DNA of 15,143 nucleotides from an uncultured Phenylobacterium sp. (GCA_945952355.1 CAMFIW010000017.1:1-15143), one strand, 5' to 3'. Numbered from the stretch's first letter, positions 1 through 7,031 are shown. A program made the numbers and translations. Notes: generated by a model from the letters alone, not told the origin.

Positions 1-46
1 TACACACTGCATATCGTCGGCAGCGTCAGATGTGTATAAGAGACAG
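1..46 (+). other. Illumina Nextera adapter left in the assembly (not genomic)
   Basis: Bases 1-5 match the end of the P5 oligo. Bases 6-13 (ACTGCATA) match the i5 index known as S506/N506. Bases 14-27 (TCGTCGGCAGCGTC) are the Nextera read-1 tail. Bases 28-46 (AGATGTGTATAAGAGACAG) are the 19-bp Tn5 mosaic end. The order and spacing are exactly those of a Nextera library molecule, so this is untrimmed adapter. Genomic sequence begins at base 47, inside ubiB. Confidence 0.98.
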
Positions 47-717
47 GTCATATAGCCGTCGCGGCCCATGACCTCCGCCAGTTCGTCGGCGCCGGCCGCC
101 TCGAGCCTCAGGTCGAGTTCCAGTTCGGTGGCGCGGATCACGGTCTCGGCCAGGGCCTGGGGCTCCAACCGGCGCGCCGCCTCCGACCATCGCTCCAGCA
201 GCCGGCCGGCGAGCCGCATCGCGTCGGAATCCTCGGCCACCCGCTGGGCGATGCCGGGCCGCAGCACCTTCACCGCCACGCGGCGGCCGTCGAGCAGCAC
301 GGCGTCGTGCGCCTGAGCCAGCGAGGCCGCGGCCACCGGCTCTCCGAAGCTCGCGAACAGGCTGTCGACCGTGCGGCCCAGCGTGGCTTCGACCTCGGCC
401 CGCGCCTGCTCGGTTGGGAAGGGCGCCAGCCGGTCCTTTAGCCGGGCCAGGTCCTGGGCGAAGGTTAGTCCGAAGATGTCGGCCCGGGTGGAGAGGAGTT
501 GGCCGAGCTTGATGGCGACGGGACCCAGGCCTTCGAGGGTGTGGGCCAGGCGCTCGCCGGGCCTGCCCTTCAGCGCCTCCGGCCCGGCCAGGACCCGAAG
601 GAGGCGGGAAGCGCTGCGGATTTCGGGCGGGTAGAGGGCGTCGAGCTCGCGCGGCAGCAGGGCGTCATTGCGCGCCAGCCGCCAGCCCGCTCCGATCAGC
701 CGTCGCCATCCGGCCAT
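47..717 (-). CDS. ubiB: UbiB, ubiquinone biosynthesis atypical kinase/ATPase (partial, C-terminus missing)
   Basis: The frame runs without a stop from ATG at 717 to the adapter at 46, giving about 223 N-terminal residues of a family usually near 500. UbiB (ADCK/ABC1 family) is a membrane-associated atypical kinase-like ATPase needed for coenzyme Q synthesis. Seen here: the family's KxGQ motif as KLGQ at residues 70-73, followed by LLSTRADIFG; and a VAVKVLRPGI block whose Lys150 fits the nucleotide-binding lysine. The next conserved block appears as EAAGADEL close to the cut. The ATG lies 3 bp after the ubiE stop, so the two genes are almost certainly co-transcribed and probably translationally coupled. 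The C-terminal transmembrane segments of the family would lie in the missing part. The truncation is caused by the contig end, not by mutation. Confidence 0.93.
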
Positions 718-720
718 GGG

Positions 721-1470
721 TCAGACGGCCCACCCGTGATGCAGGGCCGCGACGCCCCCTGTGAAGTTGGTGAAGCCCGCACGCCCGAACCCGGCCTTCT
801 GGATCATCGACAGGAAGGTCTTCTGGTCGGGGAACCGCCGGATGCTTTCGACCAGGTACTGGTAGGAGGCGCGGTCCTTGGCCACCACCTCGCCGATCGC
901 CGGGATGACCTTGAAGCTGTAGGCGTCATAGGCTTTTTGCAGAGCCTCGGTGGCCGGCCGCGAGAACTCCAGGCACAGGAACCGGCCGCCCGGCTTCAGC
1001 ACGCGGCGCGCCTCGACGAGCGCAGCCTGGACGTCGGTCACGTTGCGGATGCCGAACGAGATCACATAGGCGTCGGCGCAGGCGTCAGGCAGCGGCAGGG
1101 CCTGGGCGTCCCCCACGCCCCAGGCGATCTCCGGCGGCGCGCCCTTGGCCCGGCCGGCCGCGATCATCTCGGCATTGTAGTCCAGGACGAAGACCTTGGC
1201 GTCCGGCCCGCCCCGGCGTTCCTGGGCGCGGCGGGCCATCTTGGCGAAGCGGCGGGCCATGTCGCCGGTGCCGCCGGCGCAGTCGATGATGGTCTCGCCC
1301 GGCTGCGGGTTGAGCCGCGCCGCAACGGCGTCCTTCCAGAGCCGGTGCACGCCCGCGCTCATCAGGTCGTTCATCAGGTCGTAGCGGCTGGCGACGCTGT
1401 CGAACACGCCGCGCACCAGGCGAGGCTTCTCCGAGGGGTCGACGTCGCGGAATCCGAAGGTGGCGGCCAT
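721..1470 (-). CDS. ubiE: UbiE, demethylmenaquinone/2-polyprenyl-benzoquinol C-methyltransferase
   Basis: 249 residues, the usual length for the UbiE/COQ5 family. The enzyme transfers a methyl group from S-adenosylmethionine to the quinol ring in ubiquinone (and, where present, menaquinone) synthesis. Family signature 1 is seen as [12 protein letters not shown] at residues 23-34, followed by SAGVHRLWK. The SAM-binding glycine motif is DCAGGTGD (63-70), the acidic second motif VLDYNAEMI (96-103), then GDAQALP (120-126) and SFGIRNV (138-144). The second family signature is [17 protein letters not shown] (156-172). ubiB follows after 3 bp in the usual alphaproteobacterial order. The gene is divergent from mutM with a 73-bp gap. 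I see no strong Shine-Dalgarno sequence before the ATG, but no upstream start fits the family better. Confidence 0.96.
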   Translation of the reverse strand: MAATFGFRDVDPSEKPRLVRGVFDSVASRYDLMNDLMSAGVHRLWKDAVAARLNPQPGETIIDCAGGTGDMARRFAKMARRAQERRGGPDAKVFVLDYNAEMIAAGRAKGAPPEIAWGVGDAQALPLPDACADAYVISFGIRNVTDVQAALVEARRVLKPGGRFLCLEFSRPATEALQKAYDAYSFKVIPAIGEVVAKDRASYQYLVESIRRFPDQKTFLSMIQKAGFGRAGFTNFTGGVAALHHGWAV

Positions 1471-1543
1471 GCCGGGGTCTTAACGCGCGAGGCGGTTCGG
1501 CGCCACCATTGCCTCGGCGCCTTTCGTCGTGCCACGGAAGGCC

Positions 1544-2407
1544 ATGCCTGAACTTCCCGAGGTCGAGACCGTCCGCCGTGGCCTGCAGCCGGTGCTGGAG
1601 GGCCGCCGCCTGTCGCGCGTCGAGGCGCGGCGGCCGGATCTGCGCTTCCCCCTGCCCGAGGGCTTCGTCCAGCGGCTTACCGGCGCGACCATCACCCGGC
1701 TCGGCCGGCGGGCGAAATATCTGATGGCCGAGCTCGACCGCGGCGAGACCCTGGTCATGCACCTAGGCATGAGCGGCCGCTACGAGATCGCCCAGCCCGA
1801 GGGCCATGTGCGGCCGGGCGAGTTCCACTACGCCGCCGATCCGGACCCCAAGCACGCCCACGTGGTGTTCGAGACCGAGGACGGCGGGCAGGTGACCTAT
1901 TACGACCCCCGCCGGTTCGGCTACATGCACCTGATCGAGACCGACAAGGTCGCCGAGCATCCCTGGTTCGCCGGCCTCGGCCCCGAGCCCCTGTCCGACG
2001 ACTTTGACACCGCCTTGCTGAAGGCCGCCTTCGCCGGGCGCAAGCAGGGGCCCAAGACCCTGCTGCTCGACCAGAGGATCGTGGCCGGCCTCGGCAACAT
2101 CTATGTCTGCGAAGCCCTGAACCGCGCGCGCATTTCGCCCTTCAAGCCCGCTGGGACCATCGCCGCCAAGCGCCTGGCGCTGCTGGTCGCGACCGCCAAG
2201 GACGTGCTGGCCGAAGCCATCGAGGCCGGCGGCTCCACCCTGCGCAACTACGCGGCGGCCGACGGCGCGTTGGGCTACTTCCAGCATCGCTTCCGCGCCT
2301 ATGACAGGGAGGGCCAGCCCTGCGCCAATCCCGGCTGCGGCGGAACCATAGCCCGCGAGGTCCAGGCCGGCCGCTCCACCTTCTATTGTCCCGCCTGCCA
2401 GAAGTAG
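1544..2407 (+). CDS. mutM: Formamidopyrimidine-DNA glycosylase (8-oxoguanine repair)
   Basis: 287 residues. MutM/Fpg removes 8-oxoguanine and formamidopyrimidines from DNA and nicks the strand by beta,delta-elimination. The start at 1544 is fixed by biochemistry: the mature N-terminus must be MPELPEVE, with catalytic Pro2 and Glu3. An upstream in-frame alternative at 1529 would bury them. A GGAAGG ribosome site sits 2 bp before this ATG region, at 1536-1541. Also seen are Lys58 in the RRAKYL segment (equivalent to E. coli Lys57) and HLGMSG (73-78). The C-terminal zinc finger has Cys260, 265, 282 and 285 (C-x4-C-x16-C-x2-C), with the DNA-contacting Arg277 in GRSTFYC. All key residues are present. 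It is the first gene of a close plus-strand run with the TraB-like, hydratase and SGNH genes. Confidence 0.97.
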   Translation: MPELPEVETVRRGLQPVLEGRRLSRVEARRPDLRFPLPEGFVQRLTGATITRLGRRAKYLMAELDRGETLVMHLGMSGRYEIAQPEGHVRPGEFHYAADPDPKHAHVVFETEDGGQVTYYDPRRFGYMHLIETDKVAEHPWFAGLGPEPLSDDFDTALLKAAFAGRKQGPKTLLLDQRIVAGLGNIYVCEALNRARISPFKPAGTIAAKRLALLVATAKDVLAEAIEAGGSTLRNYAAADGALGYFQHRFRAYDREGQPCANPGCGGTIAREVQAGRSTFYCPACQK

Positions 2408-2469
2408 GGGACGGCCGCGCGCGGAAATCCGGTTCCCAGTCCTCCACGACCCGGCTTAGGTTCGAGGCC

Positions 2470-3339
2470 ATGTCGAAGTCCGCATGGGCCTGCGCGGCCG
2501 CCCTCCTTTTCGCCGCCGTGGCGGTCCCCGCCAAGGCCCTTCCGCCGGTCTGGATCGTGCGTGACGCCGATTCCGAAATCGTGCTGTTCGGGTCGGTCCA
2601 TGTCCTGCCGCCCGGGCTCGACTGGGAGCCGCCGGCGGTGAAGGCGGCGGTCGCCGGGGCGGACGACGTCTGGTTCGAAATCCCGATCGACCCGGCGTCG
2701 GAGCAGCGCGCCGCCCAGCTCGCCGGCGCCAAGGGCGTGCTGCCGCCCGACAAGTCGCTGTTCGCGATGCTGTCGCCCCAGGGGCAGGCCCGGCTGAGCA
2801 AGGCCTGCCTGCGCTTCCACCTCGCGCCGGGGCTGCTCGACCGGCTGGAGCCCTGGTACGCCGAGGTCGCCCTGTCGAGCGCCGAGTTCCAGGAGGCCGG
2901 CGCCTCGGCCTCCGACGGCGTCGAGGCCAGCCTGGCCGCCCAGGCTCCGGCAGGCGCCGCGCGCCGTGCGTTCGAGACGGTCGACCAGCAGATCGAAATG
3001 TTCGACGCCGCCCCCCTCGACGCCCAAATCGCATCGCTGGAGGAAACCCTGGCCGAGCTCGACCGCTCGGCCGGTTCCTACAAGGCGCTGGTGCGCGCCT
3101 GGATGGCCGCCGACACCCGCGGCCTGGAGCGCGACGCCATCGCGCCCCTGCGCAAGGCCGCGCCCGAGATTTACCAGCGCCTCGTCCTGGATCGGAACGC
3201 CGCCTGGACCCGCGCCCTGGACGAACGGATGAAGGGCCATGGCCGCACGGTCGTGGTGGTGGGGGTCGGCCACCTCGTCGGCGCCGAGGGCGTGCCCGCC
3301 CGGCTGCGCGCCCTTGGCTATTCGGTCGAGGGGCCGTAA
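2470..3339 (+). CDS. TraB/GumN-family secreted protein
   Basis: 289 residues from ATG 2470. An earlier in-frame start exists at 2386, but it would overlap mutM and hide the signal peptide. Residues 1-23 form a typical Sec signal (short basic start, hydrophobic [12 protein letters not shown], then AKA as cleavage box), so the product is probably periplasmic. The two family landmarks are the N-terminal [11 protein letters not shown] with His44 and the C-terminal [11 protein letters not shown] with His268, followed by [13 protein letters not shown]. TraB/GumN proteins share a fold and paired GxxH motifs related to the Tiki/TraB superfamily. Some members are proposed metalloproteases, but the role of the bacterial secreted ones is not established. 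It lies 62 bp after mutM and 34 bp before the hydratase; nothing in this context specifies a substrate. Confidence 0.85.
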   Translation: MSKSAWACAAALLFAAVAVPAKALPPVWIVRDADSEIVLFGSVHVLPPGLDWEPPAVKAAVAGADDVWFEIPIDPASEQRAAQLAGAKGVLPPDKSLFAMLSPQGQARLSKACLRFHLAPGLLDRLEPWYAEVALSSAEFQEAGASASDGVEASLAAQAPAGAARRAFETVDQQIEMFDAAPLDAQIASLEETLAELDRSAGSYKALVRAWMAADTRGLERDAIAPLRKAAPEIYQRLVLDRNAAWTRALDERMKGHGRTVVVVGVGHLVGAEGVPARLRALGYSVEGP

Positions 3340-3373
3340 AGCCGCAGGCGACCGCACAAACGGAGCCGGACCC

Positions 3374-4150
3374 ATGGCCTACGAGACCCTGATCGTCGAA
3401 CCTCAGGACGGGGTCACCCTGATCCGCCTCAACCGGCCCGAGGCGCTGAACGCGCTGAACAGCCAGCTGCTGGGTGAGCTCTGCGCGGCGCTCGACGACG
3501 CCGATGCCGACGACGCCGTTCGCTGCATCGTGCTGACGGGCTCGGACCGCGCCTTCGCCGCCGGCGCCGACATCAAGGAGATGTCGGACAAGTCCTACGC
3601 CCAGATGTTCAAGACCGACTTCTTCGGCGACGCCGCCCGGCGTATCGAGCAGTTCCGCAAGCCGATCATCGCCGCGGTGGCGGGCTACGCCCTGGGCGGA
3701 GGCTGCGAGCTCGCCATGCTGTGCGACTTCATCATCGCCGCCGAGACCGCCAAGTTCGGCCAGCCGGAGATCAATCTGGGCGTCATGCCGGGTATCGGCG
3801 GCACACAGCGCCTGACCCGCTTCATCGGCAAGTCCAAGGCCATGGACATGATCCTGACCGCAAGGATGATGGACGCCGCCGAGGCCGAGCGCGCGGGCCT
3901 GGTCTCACGGGTGGTCGCCGCCGACAAGCTGCTGGAGGAGGCCCTGGGCGCCGCGGCCAAAATCGCCGCCCAGTCGCCCCTGGCCGTGATGATGAACAAG
4001 GAGCTGGTCGAGGCGGCCTACGAGACGACGCTTGCCACCGGCGTGGCCATGGAGCGGCGACTGTTCCACTCGCTCTTCGCCTTCGACGACCAGAAGGAAG
4101 GCATGGCCGCCTTCATCGAGAAGCGAAAGCCGGGCTTCAAGGGCTCCTGA
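3374..4150 (+). CDS. Enoyl-CoA hydratase (crotonase family)
   Basis: 258 residues, the normal size for a single-domain crotonase. The expected reaction is hydration of trans-2-enoyl-CoA to 3-hydroxyacyl-CoA in beta-oxidation or a related acyl-CoA pathway. Seen: [10 protein letters not shown] (19-28), the CoA-binding and oxyanion-hole segment [10 protein letters not shown] (61-70), and [15 protein letters not shown] (104-118) carrying catalytic Glu112. [19 protein letters not shown] (129-147) carries the second catalytic Glu132. Both glutamates favour true hydratase activity over isomerase-only members. The start at 3374 is supported by a GGAG site 8 bp upstream; the open frame extends back to 3239, inside the preceding gene. 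The SGNH gene follows after 24 bp. It could be of the short-chain PaaF or FadB1-like type; substrate length cannot be read from sequence. Confidence 0.93.
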   Translation: MAYETLIVEPQDGVTLIRLNRPEALNALNSQLLGELCAALDDADADDAVRCIVLTGSDRAFAAGADIKEMSDKSYAQMFKTDFFGDAARRIEQFRKPIIAAVAGYALGGGCELAMLCDFIIAAETAKFGQPEINLGVMPGIGGTQRLTRFIGKSKAMDMILTARMMDAAEAERAGLVSRVVAADKLLEEALGAAAKIAAQSPLAVMMNKELVEAAYETTLATGVAMERRLFHSLFAFDDQKEGMAAFIEKRKPGFKGS

Positions 4151-4174
4151 GGCGCGCGACGGCGGGGGAACGCC

Positions 4175-4768
4175 ATGCGCCTGATCGCCATCGGAGATTC
4201 CATCGTCGCCGGGGCCGGGGATCCGGACCATCAGGGCTGGATCGGCCGCGCCATCGCCGGCCGGCGGGGGATCACGCTCTATAATCTGGGCGTGCGGAGG
4301 GAGACCTCCTCGGACATCGCCGCGCGCTGGGAGGCGGAGGTGCGGCCCCGGCTGGTCGACCATGAGCCGATGCGGATCGTCGTCTCCTTCGGCCTCAACG
4401 ACTGCAATCCCGCCGACGACGGCGGCCCGGGCGTGCGGGTTACACCCGCCGAGACCCTGAAGAACGCGCAGGCGATACTGACCGGCGCGGCACGGCTGGC
4501 GCCGGTGCTGATGGTCGGCCCGCCGCCGACGGCGGAGCCCGGCGTCACCGTCCGCGCCGAAGCGCTCAACGATCATCTGCTGGCCCTCGCCCAGCGCCTG
4601 CGCACCCCCTTCATCGACGTCTTCCGCCCCCTGGCGGCGGGCGGGGTGTGGCAGGAGGAGGCGGCCGCCTGGGACGGCGCCCACCCCGGCGCGGCAGGCT
4701 ATCGGCAAATGGCCGAACTGGTGGCCGCCCATCCGGCCTGGCGAACCTTCGTCGAGGCGCAAGATTAG
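4175..4768 (+). CDS. SGNH/GDSL-family hydrolase (esterase/lipase-like), probably cytoplasmic
   Basis: 197 residues, with all four SGNH blocks visible. Block I is GDS at residues 7-9, with nucleophile Ser9 in IGDSIVAG. Block II is Gly39 in NLGVRR. Block III is GLND at 73-76, with Asn75. Block V is DGAH at 167-170, with Asp167 and His170, in DGAHPGAAGY. The catalytic set is therefore intact. No signal peptide is present (the protein starts directly with MRLIAIGDS), so it probably acts in the cytoplasm on an ester or thioester; TesA-like thioesterases share the fold but are usually exported. Co-transcription with the enoyl-CoA hydratase 24 bp upstream would fit acyl-CoA or acyl-ester metabolism, but that is inference. 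A GGGGGA ribosome site precedes the ATG. No terminator is seen before the rpsT promoter. Confidence 0.88.
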   Translation: MRLIAIGDSIVAGAGDPDHQGWIGRAIAGRRGITLYNLGVRRETSSDIAARWEAEVRPRLVDHEPMRIVVSFGLNDCNPADDGGPGVRVTPAETLKNAQAILTGAARLAPVLMVGPPPTAEPGVTVRAEALNDHLLALAQRLRTPFIDVFRPLAAGGVWQEEAAAWDGAHPGAAGYRQMAELVAAHPAWRTFVEAQD

Positions 4769-4781
4769 GGGCCGTCGCGCA

Positions 4782-4810
4782 TTGACCCTGAGGACGCCTT
4801 CCCGTATATC
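4782..4810 (+). promoter_or_regulatory. Sigma70-type promoter of rpsT
   Basis: TTGACC (4782-4787) and TATATC (4805-4810) are separated by exactly 17 bp, close to the housekeeping consensus for the -35 and -10 boxes. Transcription would start near 4817, leaving a leader of about 60 nt before rpsT. This is the clearest promoter in the window. Confidence 0.75.
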
Positions 4811-4876
4811 CGCGCCTCCAATTTAGCCGCCCGCCCTTGAGAGGGTTTGGGCGCGAGCCGTTTTGAGAGCTGAAGC

Positions 4877-5146
4877 ATGGCCAATACGCCCGGCGCCAAG
4901 AAGGCGGTCCGCAAGATCGCCCGCCGCACTGAAGTCAACAAAGCCCGCCGTTCGCGCGTGCGCACCTTCCTGCGCAAGTTCGAAGAAGCGGTCGCCTCGG
5001 GCGACGCCGGCGCCGCCAAGGCCGCCTTCGTCGAGGCTCAATCGGAGCTGATGCGCGCCGTCTCCAAGGGCGTCGTGCACAAGAACACCGGGTCGCGCAA
5101 AGTGTCGCGCCTCGCGGCTCAGCTGAAGAAGCTCGCCGCCGCCTAA
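4877..5146 (+). CDS. rpsT: 30S ribosomal protein S20
   Basis: 89 residues, very basic, standard size for S20. The protein binds 16S rRNA early in assembly of the small subunit. The N-terminus [27 protein letters not shown] and the later [23 protein letters not shown] are typical S20 sequences, with the conserved segment for helix contacts near the C-terminus. The gene is monocistronic by its signals: its own promoter at 4782-4810 and an intrinsic terminator at 5211-5240. It precedes dnaA, an arrangement I recall from Caulobacter relatives. The start ATG has a GAGAG/TGAAG stretch just upstream as a weak ribosome site; no other start fits. Confidence 0.97.
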   Translation: MANTPGAKKAVRKIARRTEVNKARRSRVRTFLRKFEEAVASGDAGAAKAAFVEAQSELMRAVSKGVVHKNTGSRKVSRLAAQLKKLAAA

Positions 5147-5181
5147 GGTTGCGGCGCCAGGCTTCGAGCTTGGCCGCTAAC

Positions 5182-5190
5182 CTATTCACA
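5182..5190 (+). promoter_or_regulatory. Possible DnaA box (one mismatch)
   Basis: CTATTCACA differs from the TTWTNCACA DnaA-box consensus only at the first base. It sits between rpsT and its terminator, next to the short AT-rich run TAATTAGATATTT. A single box is weak evidence. If real, it could serve DnaA feedback on this region rather than an origin. Confidence 0.25.
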
Positions 5191-5210
5191 TAATTAGATA
5201 TTTCGACGCA

Positions 5211-5240
5211 CCCGCGGGTTGATCAATCCGCGGGCGTTTT
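5211..5240 (+). terminator. Intrinsic terminator of rpsT
   Basis: CCCGCGGGTT (5211-5220) pairs with AATCCGCGGG (5225-5234) across the loop GATC, with one G-U pair. CGTTTT follows as a short U-tract. An extra outer repeat, CGACGCA (5204-5210) with TGCGTCG (5243-5249), flanks it. Confidence 0.85.
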
Positions 5241-5276
5241 GTTGCGTCGCTTCGAAATGGGGCTCGCCCCTGCGGC

Positions 5277-5468
5277 GAATCTTCTCAGTCGACGGAGGTT
5301 AAAAACGCGAATTCCCTTGCCCCGTGGGGGGTCGGATTGAGTCAACGAAAATATCCGCAAACGGCGCGAAGAATCTCCGTTGACCCCCTCCGAGCCGCGA
5401 CTAGTGTTCGGGGTCTTAGAGCGTTTTTTCCAATCGAACTTGGATGAGAAAACACGGGGGCGGGACTC
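5277..5468. promoter_or_regulatory. Cluster of four GANTC (CcrM methylation) sites
   Basis: GAATC at 5277-5281, GAGTC at 5339-5343, GAATC at 5371-5375 and GACTC at 5464-5468. In sequence this GC-rich, about one site per 300-350 bp would be expected by chance. In Caulobacter, CcrM methylation of GANTC in the dnaA promoter links dnaA transcription to replication; the same logic is likely here. Confidence 0.65.
5380..5407 (+). promoter_or_regulatory. Candidate dnaA promoter
   Basis: TTGACC at 5380-5385 is identical to the rpsT -35 box. A weak -10 (TAGTGT, 5402-5407, in the context ACTAGTGTT) follows after 16 bp. A start near 5412-5415 would give a leader of about 150 nt to ATG 5565. A GAATC site lies 4 bp upstream of the -35. 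The -10 match is poor, so this is tentative. Confidence 0.45.
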
Positions 5469-5564
5469 TACCCGCACTCCGAACGAGAAACTGTGTTCGT
5501 TGAACGAGACCGTTTTGGGCGCGGGGGCCTGGACGGTCGGATCGGTGATCGGGAAGGTATGGAG

Positions 5565-7031
5565 ATGACGAGCGGGGGTATGGCGGGCGCCAAGGCGGAC
5601 ACGGGAACCGTGGCTGTGTGGACCAAGACCTGCCAGGCGCTGCGGCGGGAACTGGGCGAGGCGACCTTCGGGTCGTGGCTCGGCCAGGCGGCGCTCAAGG
5701 AGTACGGTGAAGAGGTGTGCCTGGTCGCCGCCACGGGCGTCGCGCGTGACTGGATTCGCCGTCATGCCTGGCGCCGGATCGGCGAACTGTGGGCGCAGAA
5801 CGACCCCATGGGGCGTCGGCTGGACCTGAAGTCGCGGATGGAGTTCGAGGCTCTGTCGCCGTCCGCCCAGAATGGTTCCTCAATGACTCCGGCCACCATT
5901 TCGGCCCCGCCCGCCGACACCGGTGTCGAGTCCGATGTCATCGAGATCGAGGTCGAAGTCAGCGAGCCCGCGCCGGCCGGCCGGCATGGCCGCCAGCAGG
6001 GCCTGCAGGAGCGCTTCAGCTTCGACACCTTCGTCTCTGGCCCCGCCAATGAATTCGCCTTCGCCGTGGCGCGCCGCGTGGCGTCCTGGGCCGACGGCCA
6101 TTTCAACCCGGTGCTGTTCCACGGCCCCTACGGCTTCGGCAAGACGCACCTCCTGAACGCGCTCGCCTGGGAGGCCATGCGCAGCCAGCCGGAGAAGAGG
6201 GTGGTCTACCTGACCGCCGAGCGCTTCACCTCGACCTTCATGAAGGCCCTGCAGGATCGCCAGACCCAGGCCTTCAAGGCGGAGCTTCGCAACGCCGACC
6301 TGCTGCTGATCGACGACGTCCAGTTCGTCGCCGGCAAGTCCTCCACCCAGGAGGAGCTGTTCCACACCCTGATCGCCCTCGTCGAGGATGGCCGCCGGGT
6401 GGTGATGACCGCCGACCGCTCGCCGGCCGAGCTGTCGGAGATGGAGCCGCGCCTGCGCAGCCACCTGCAATCGGGCCTGGTCTGCGGCATCGAGCCCGCC
6501 GACCGCACCCTGCGCCTGGGCATCCTGGAGCGGAAGCTGGCCACCCTGGCCCAGCAGGGCCGGTTCGTGCCGTCGGCCCGCGCCGAGGTGCTGCAGTTTC
6601 TGGCCGACCGCTTCACGGACAGCGTCCGCGAGCTGGAAGGGGCCCTGAACACCCTGGTGGCTCGGGTGGGCGGCGACATCGCCCGCCTGACCCTGGACCA
6701 GGCCCAGGCGATCCTGCGGCCCCACCTGTCCTGCACCGAGAAGCGGGTCACGGTCGACCAGATCCAGAAGGCGGTGGCCGAGCACTACGGCCTGAAGCAG
6801 GCGGACATGATCTCCGAGCGGCGCGCCCGCGCGGTGGCCCGCCCCCGCCAGACCGCCATGTGGATCGCCAAGCAGATCACCACCCGCTCCTTGCCGGACA
6901 TCGGCCGCAGGTTCGGGGGGCGCGATCACACCACGGTCCTGCACGCCGTACGCCGCATCGAAGCTCTGAAGGCCGAGGATGCGGGTCTGGCCCGCGATCT
7001 GGACGTCCTGCTGCGCAAGCTGCGCGGCTGA
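5565..7031 (+). CDS. dnaA: Chromosomal replication initiator DnaA
   Basis: 488 residues from ATG 5565. DnaA binds origin boxes as an ATP-dependent oligomer and melts the origin. Domain I is residues 1-85 (WTKTCQALRRELG...ARDWIRRHAWRRI). Domain II is an acidic/proline linker of about 85-155. The domain III AAA+ module has Walker A GPYGFGKT (187-194), Walker B LLLIDD (246-251), and sensor II in SVRELEGAL with Arg355. Domain IV starts near ERRARAVARPRQ (418) and contains GRDHTTVLHAVRR (Arg453-Asp454-His455-Thr456-Thr457), the DNA-binding signature. At the position of the E. coli arginine finger (Arg285, in SRF) this protein has His300 (RLRSHL). I chose 5565 because GGGAAGG (5551-5557) sits 7 bp upstream; ATG 5559 is too close to that site, and 5580 is an alternative. 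An upstream in-frame start at 5493 lies in the leader and is unlikely. A terminator follows. Confidence 0.97.
   Translation: MTSGGMAGAKADTGTVAVWTKTCQALRRELGEATFGSWLGQAALKEYGEEVCLVAATGVARDWIRRHAWRRIGELWAQNDPMGRRLDLKSRMEFEALSPSAQNGSSMTPATISAPPADTGVESDVIEIEVEVSEPAPAGRHGRQQGLQERFSFDTFVSGPANEFAFAVARRVASWADGHFNPVLFHGPYGFGKTHLLNALAWEAMRSQPEKRVVYLTAERFTSTFMKALQDRQTQAFKAELRNADLLLIDDVQFVAGKSSTQEELFHTLIALVEDGRRVVMTADRSPAELSEMEPRLRSHLQSGLVCGIEPADRTLRLGILERKLATLAQQGRFVPSARAEVLQFLADRFTDSVRELEGALNTLVARVGGDIARLTLDQAQAILRPHLSCTEKRVTVDQIQKAVAEHYGLKQADMISERRARAVARPRQTAMWIAKQITTRSLPDIGRRFGGRDHTTVLHAVRRIEALKAEDAGLARDLDVLLRKLRG

Larger units (their letters stand above)
5241..5564 (+). promoter_or_regulatory. dnaA control region and leader
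   Basis: This stretch of about 320 bp has no convincing gene. It has an AT-richer composition than its surroundings and holds the candidate dnaA promoter, four GANTC sites, and several short inverted repeats that could fold in the mRNA leader. A GGAGG at 5294-5298 resembles a ribosome site, but no start codon follows at a useful distance. The GGGAAGG at 5551-5557 is the likely dnaA ribosome site. In Caulobacter crescentus dnaA is likewise preceded by a long untranslated leader (about 150 nt by recollection) that affects its translation. Confidence 0.65.

Noticed and set aside
28..46. Tn5/IS50-type mosaic end
   Set aside because: It is part of a complete Nextera adapter with index, not a transposon in the genome; no transposase or second end is present.
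499..1551. 350-codon plus-strand open frame opposite ubiB and ubiE
   Set aside because: It is antisense to two clearly recognised genes, has low-complexity composition and runs into the mutM start.
5165..5564. Full chromosomal origin next to dnaA
   Set aside because: There is only one near-consensus DnaA box and a very short AT-rich run; an origin should show several boxes.
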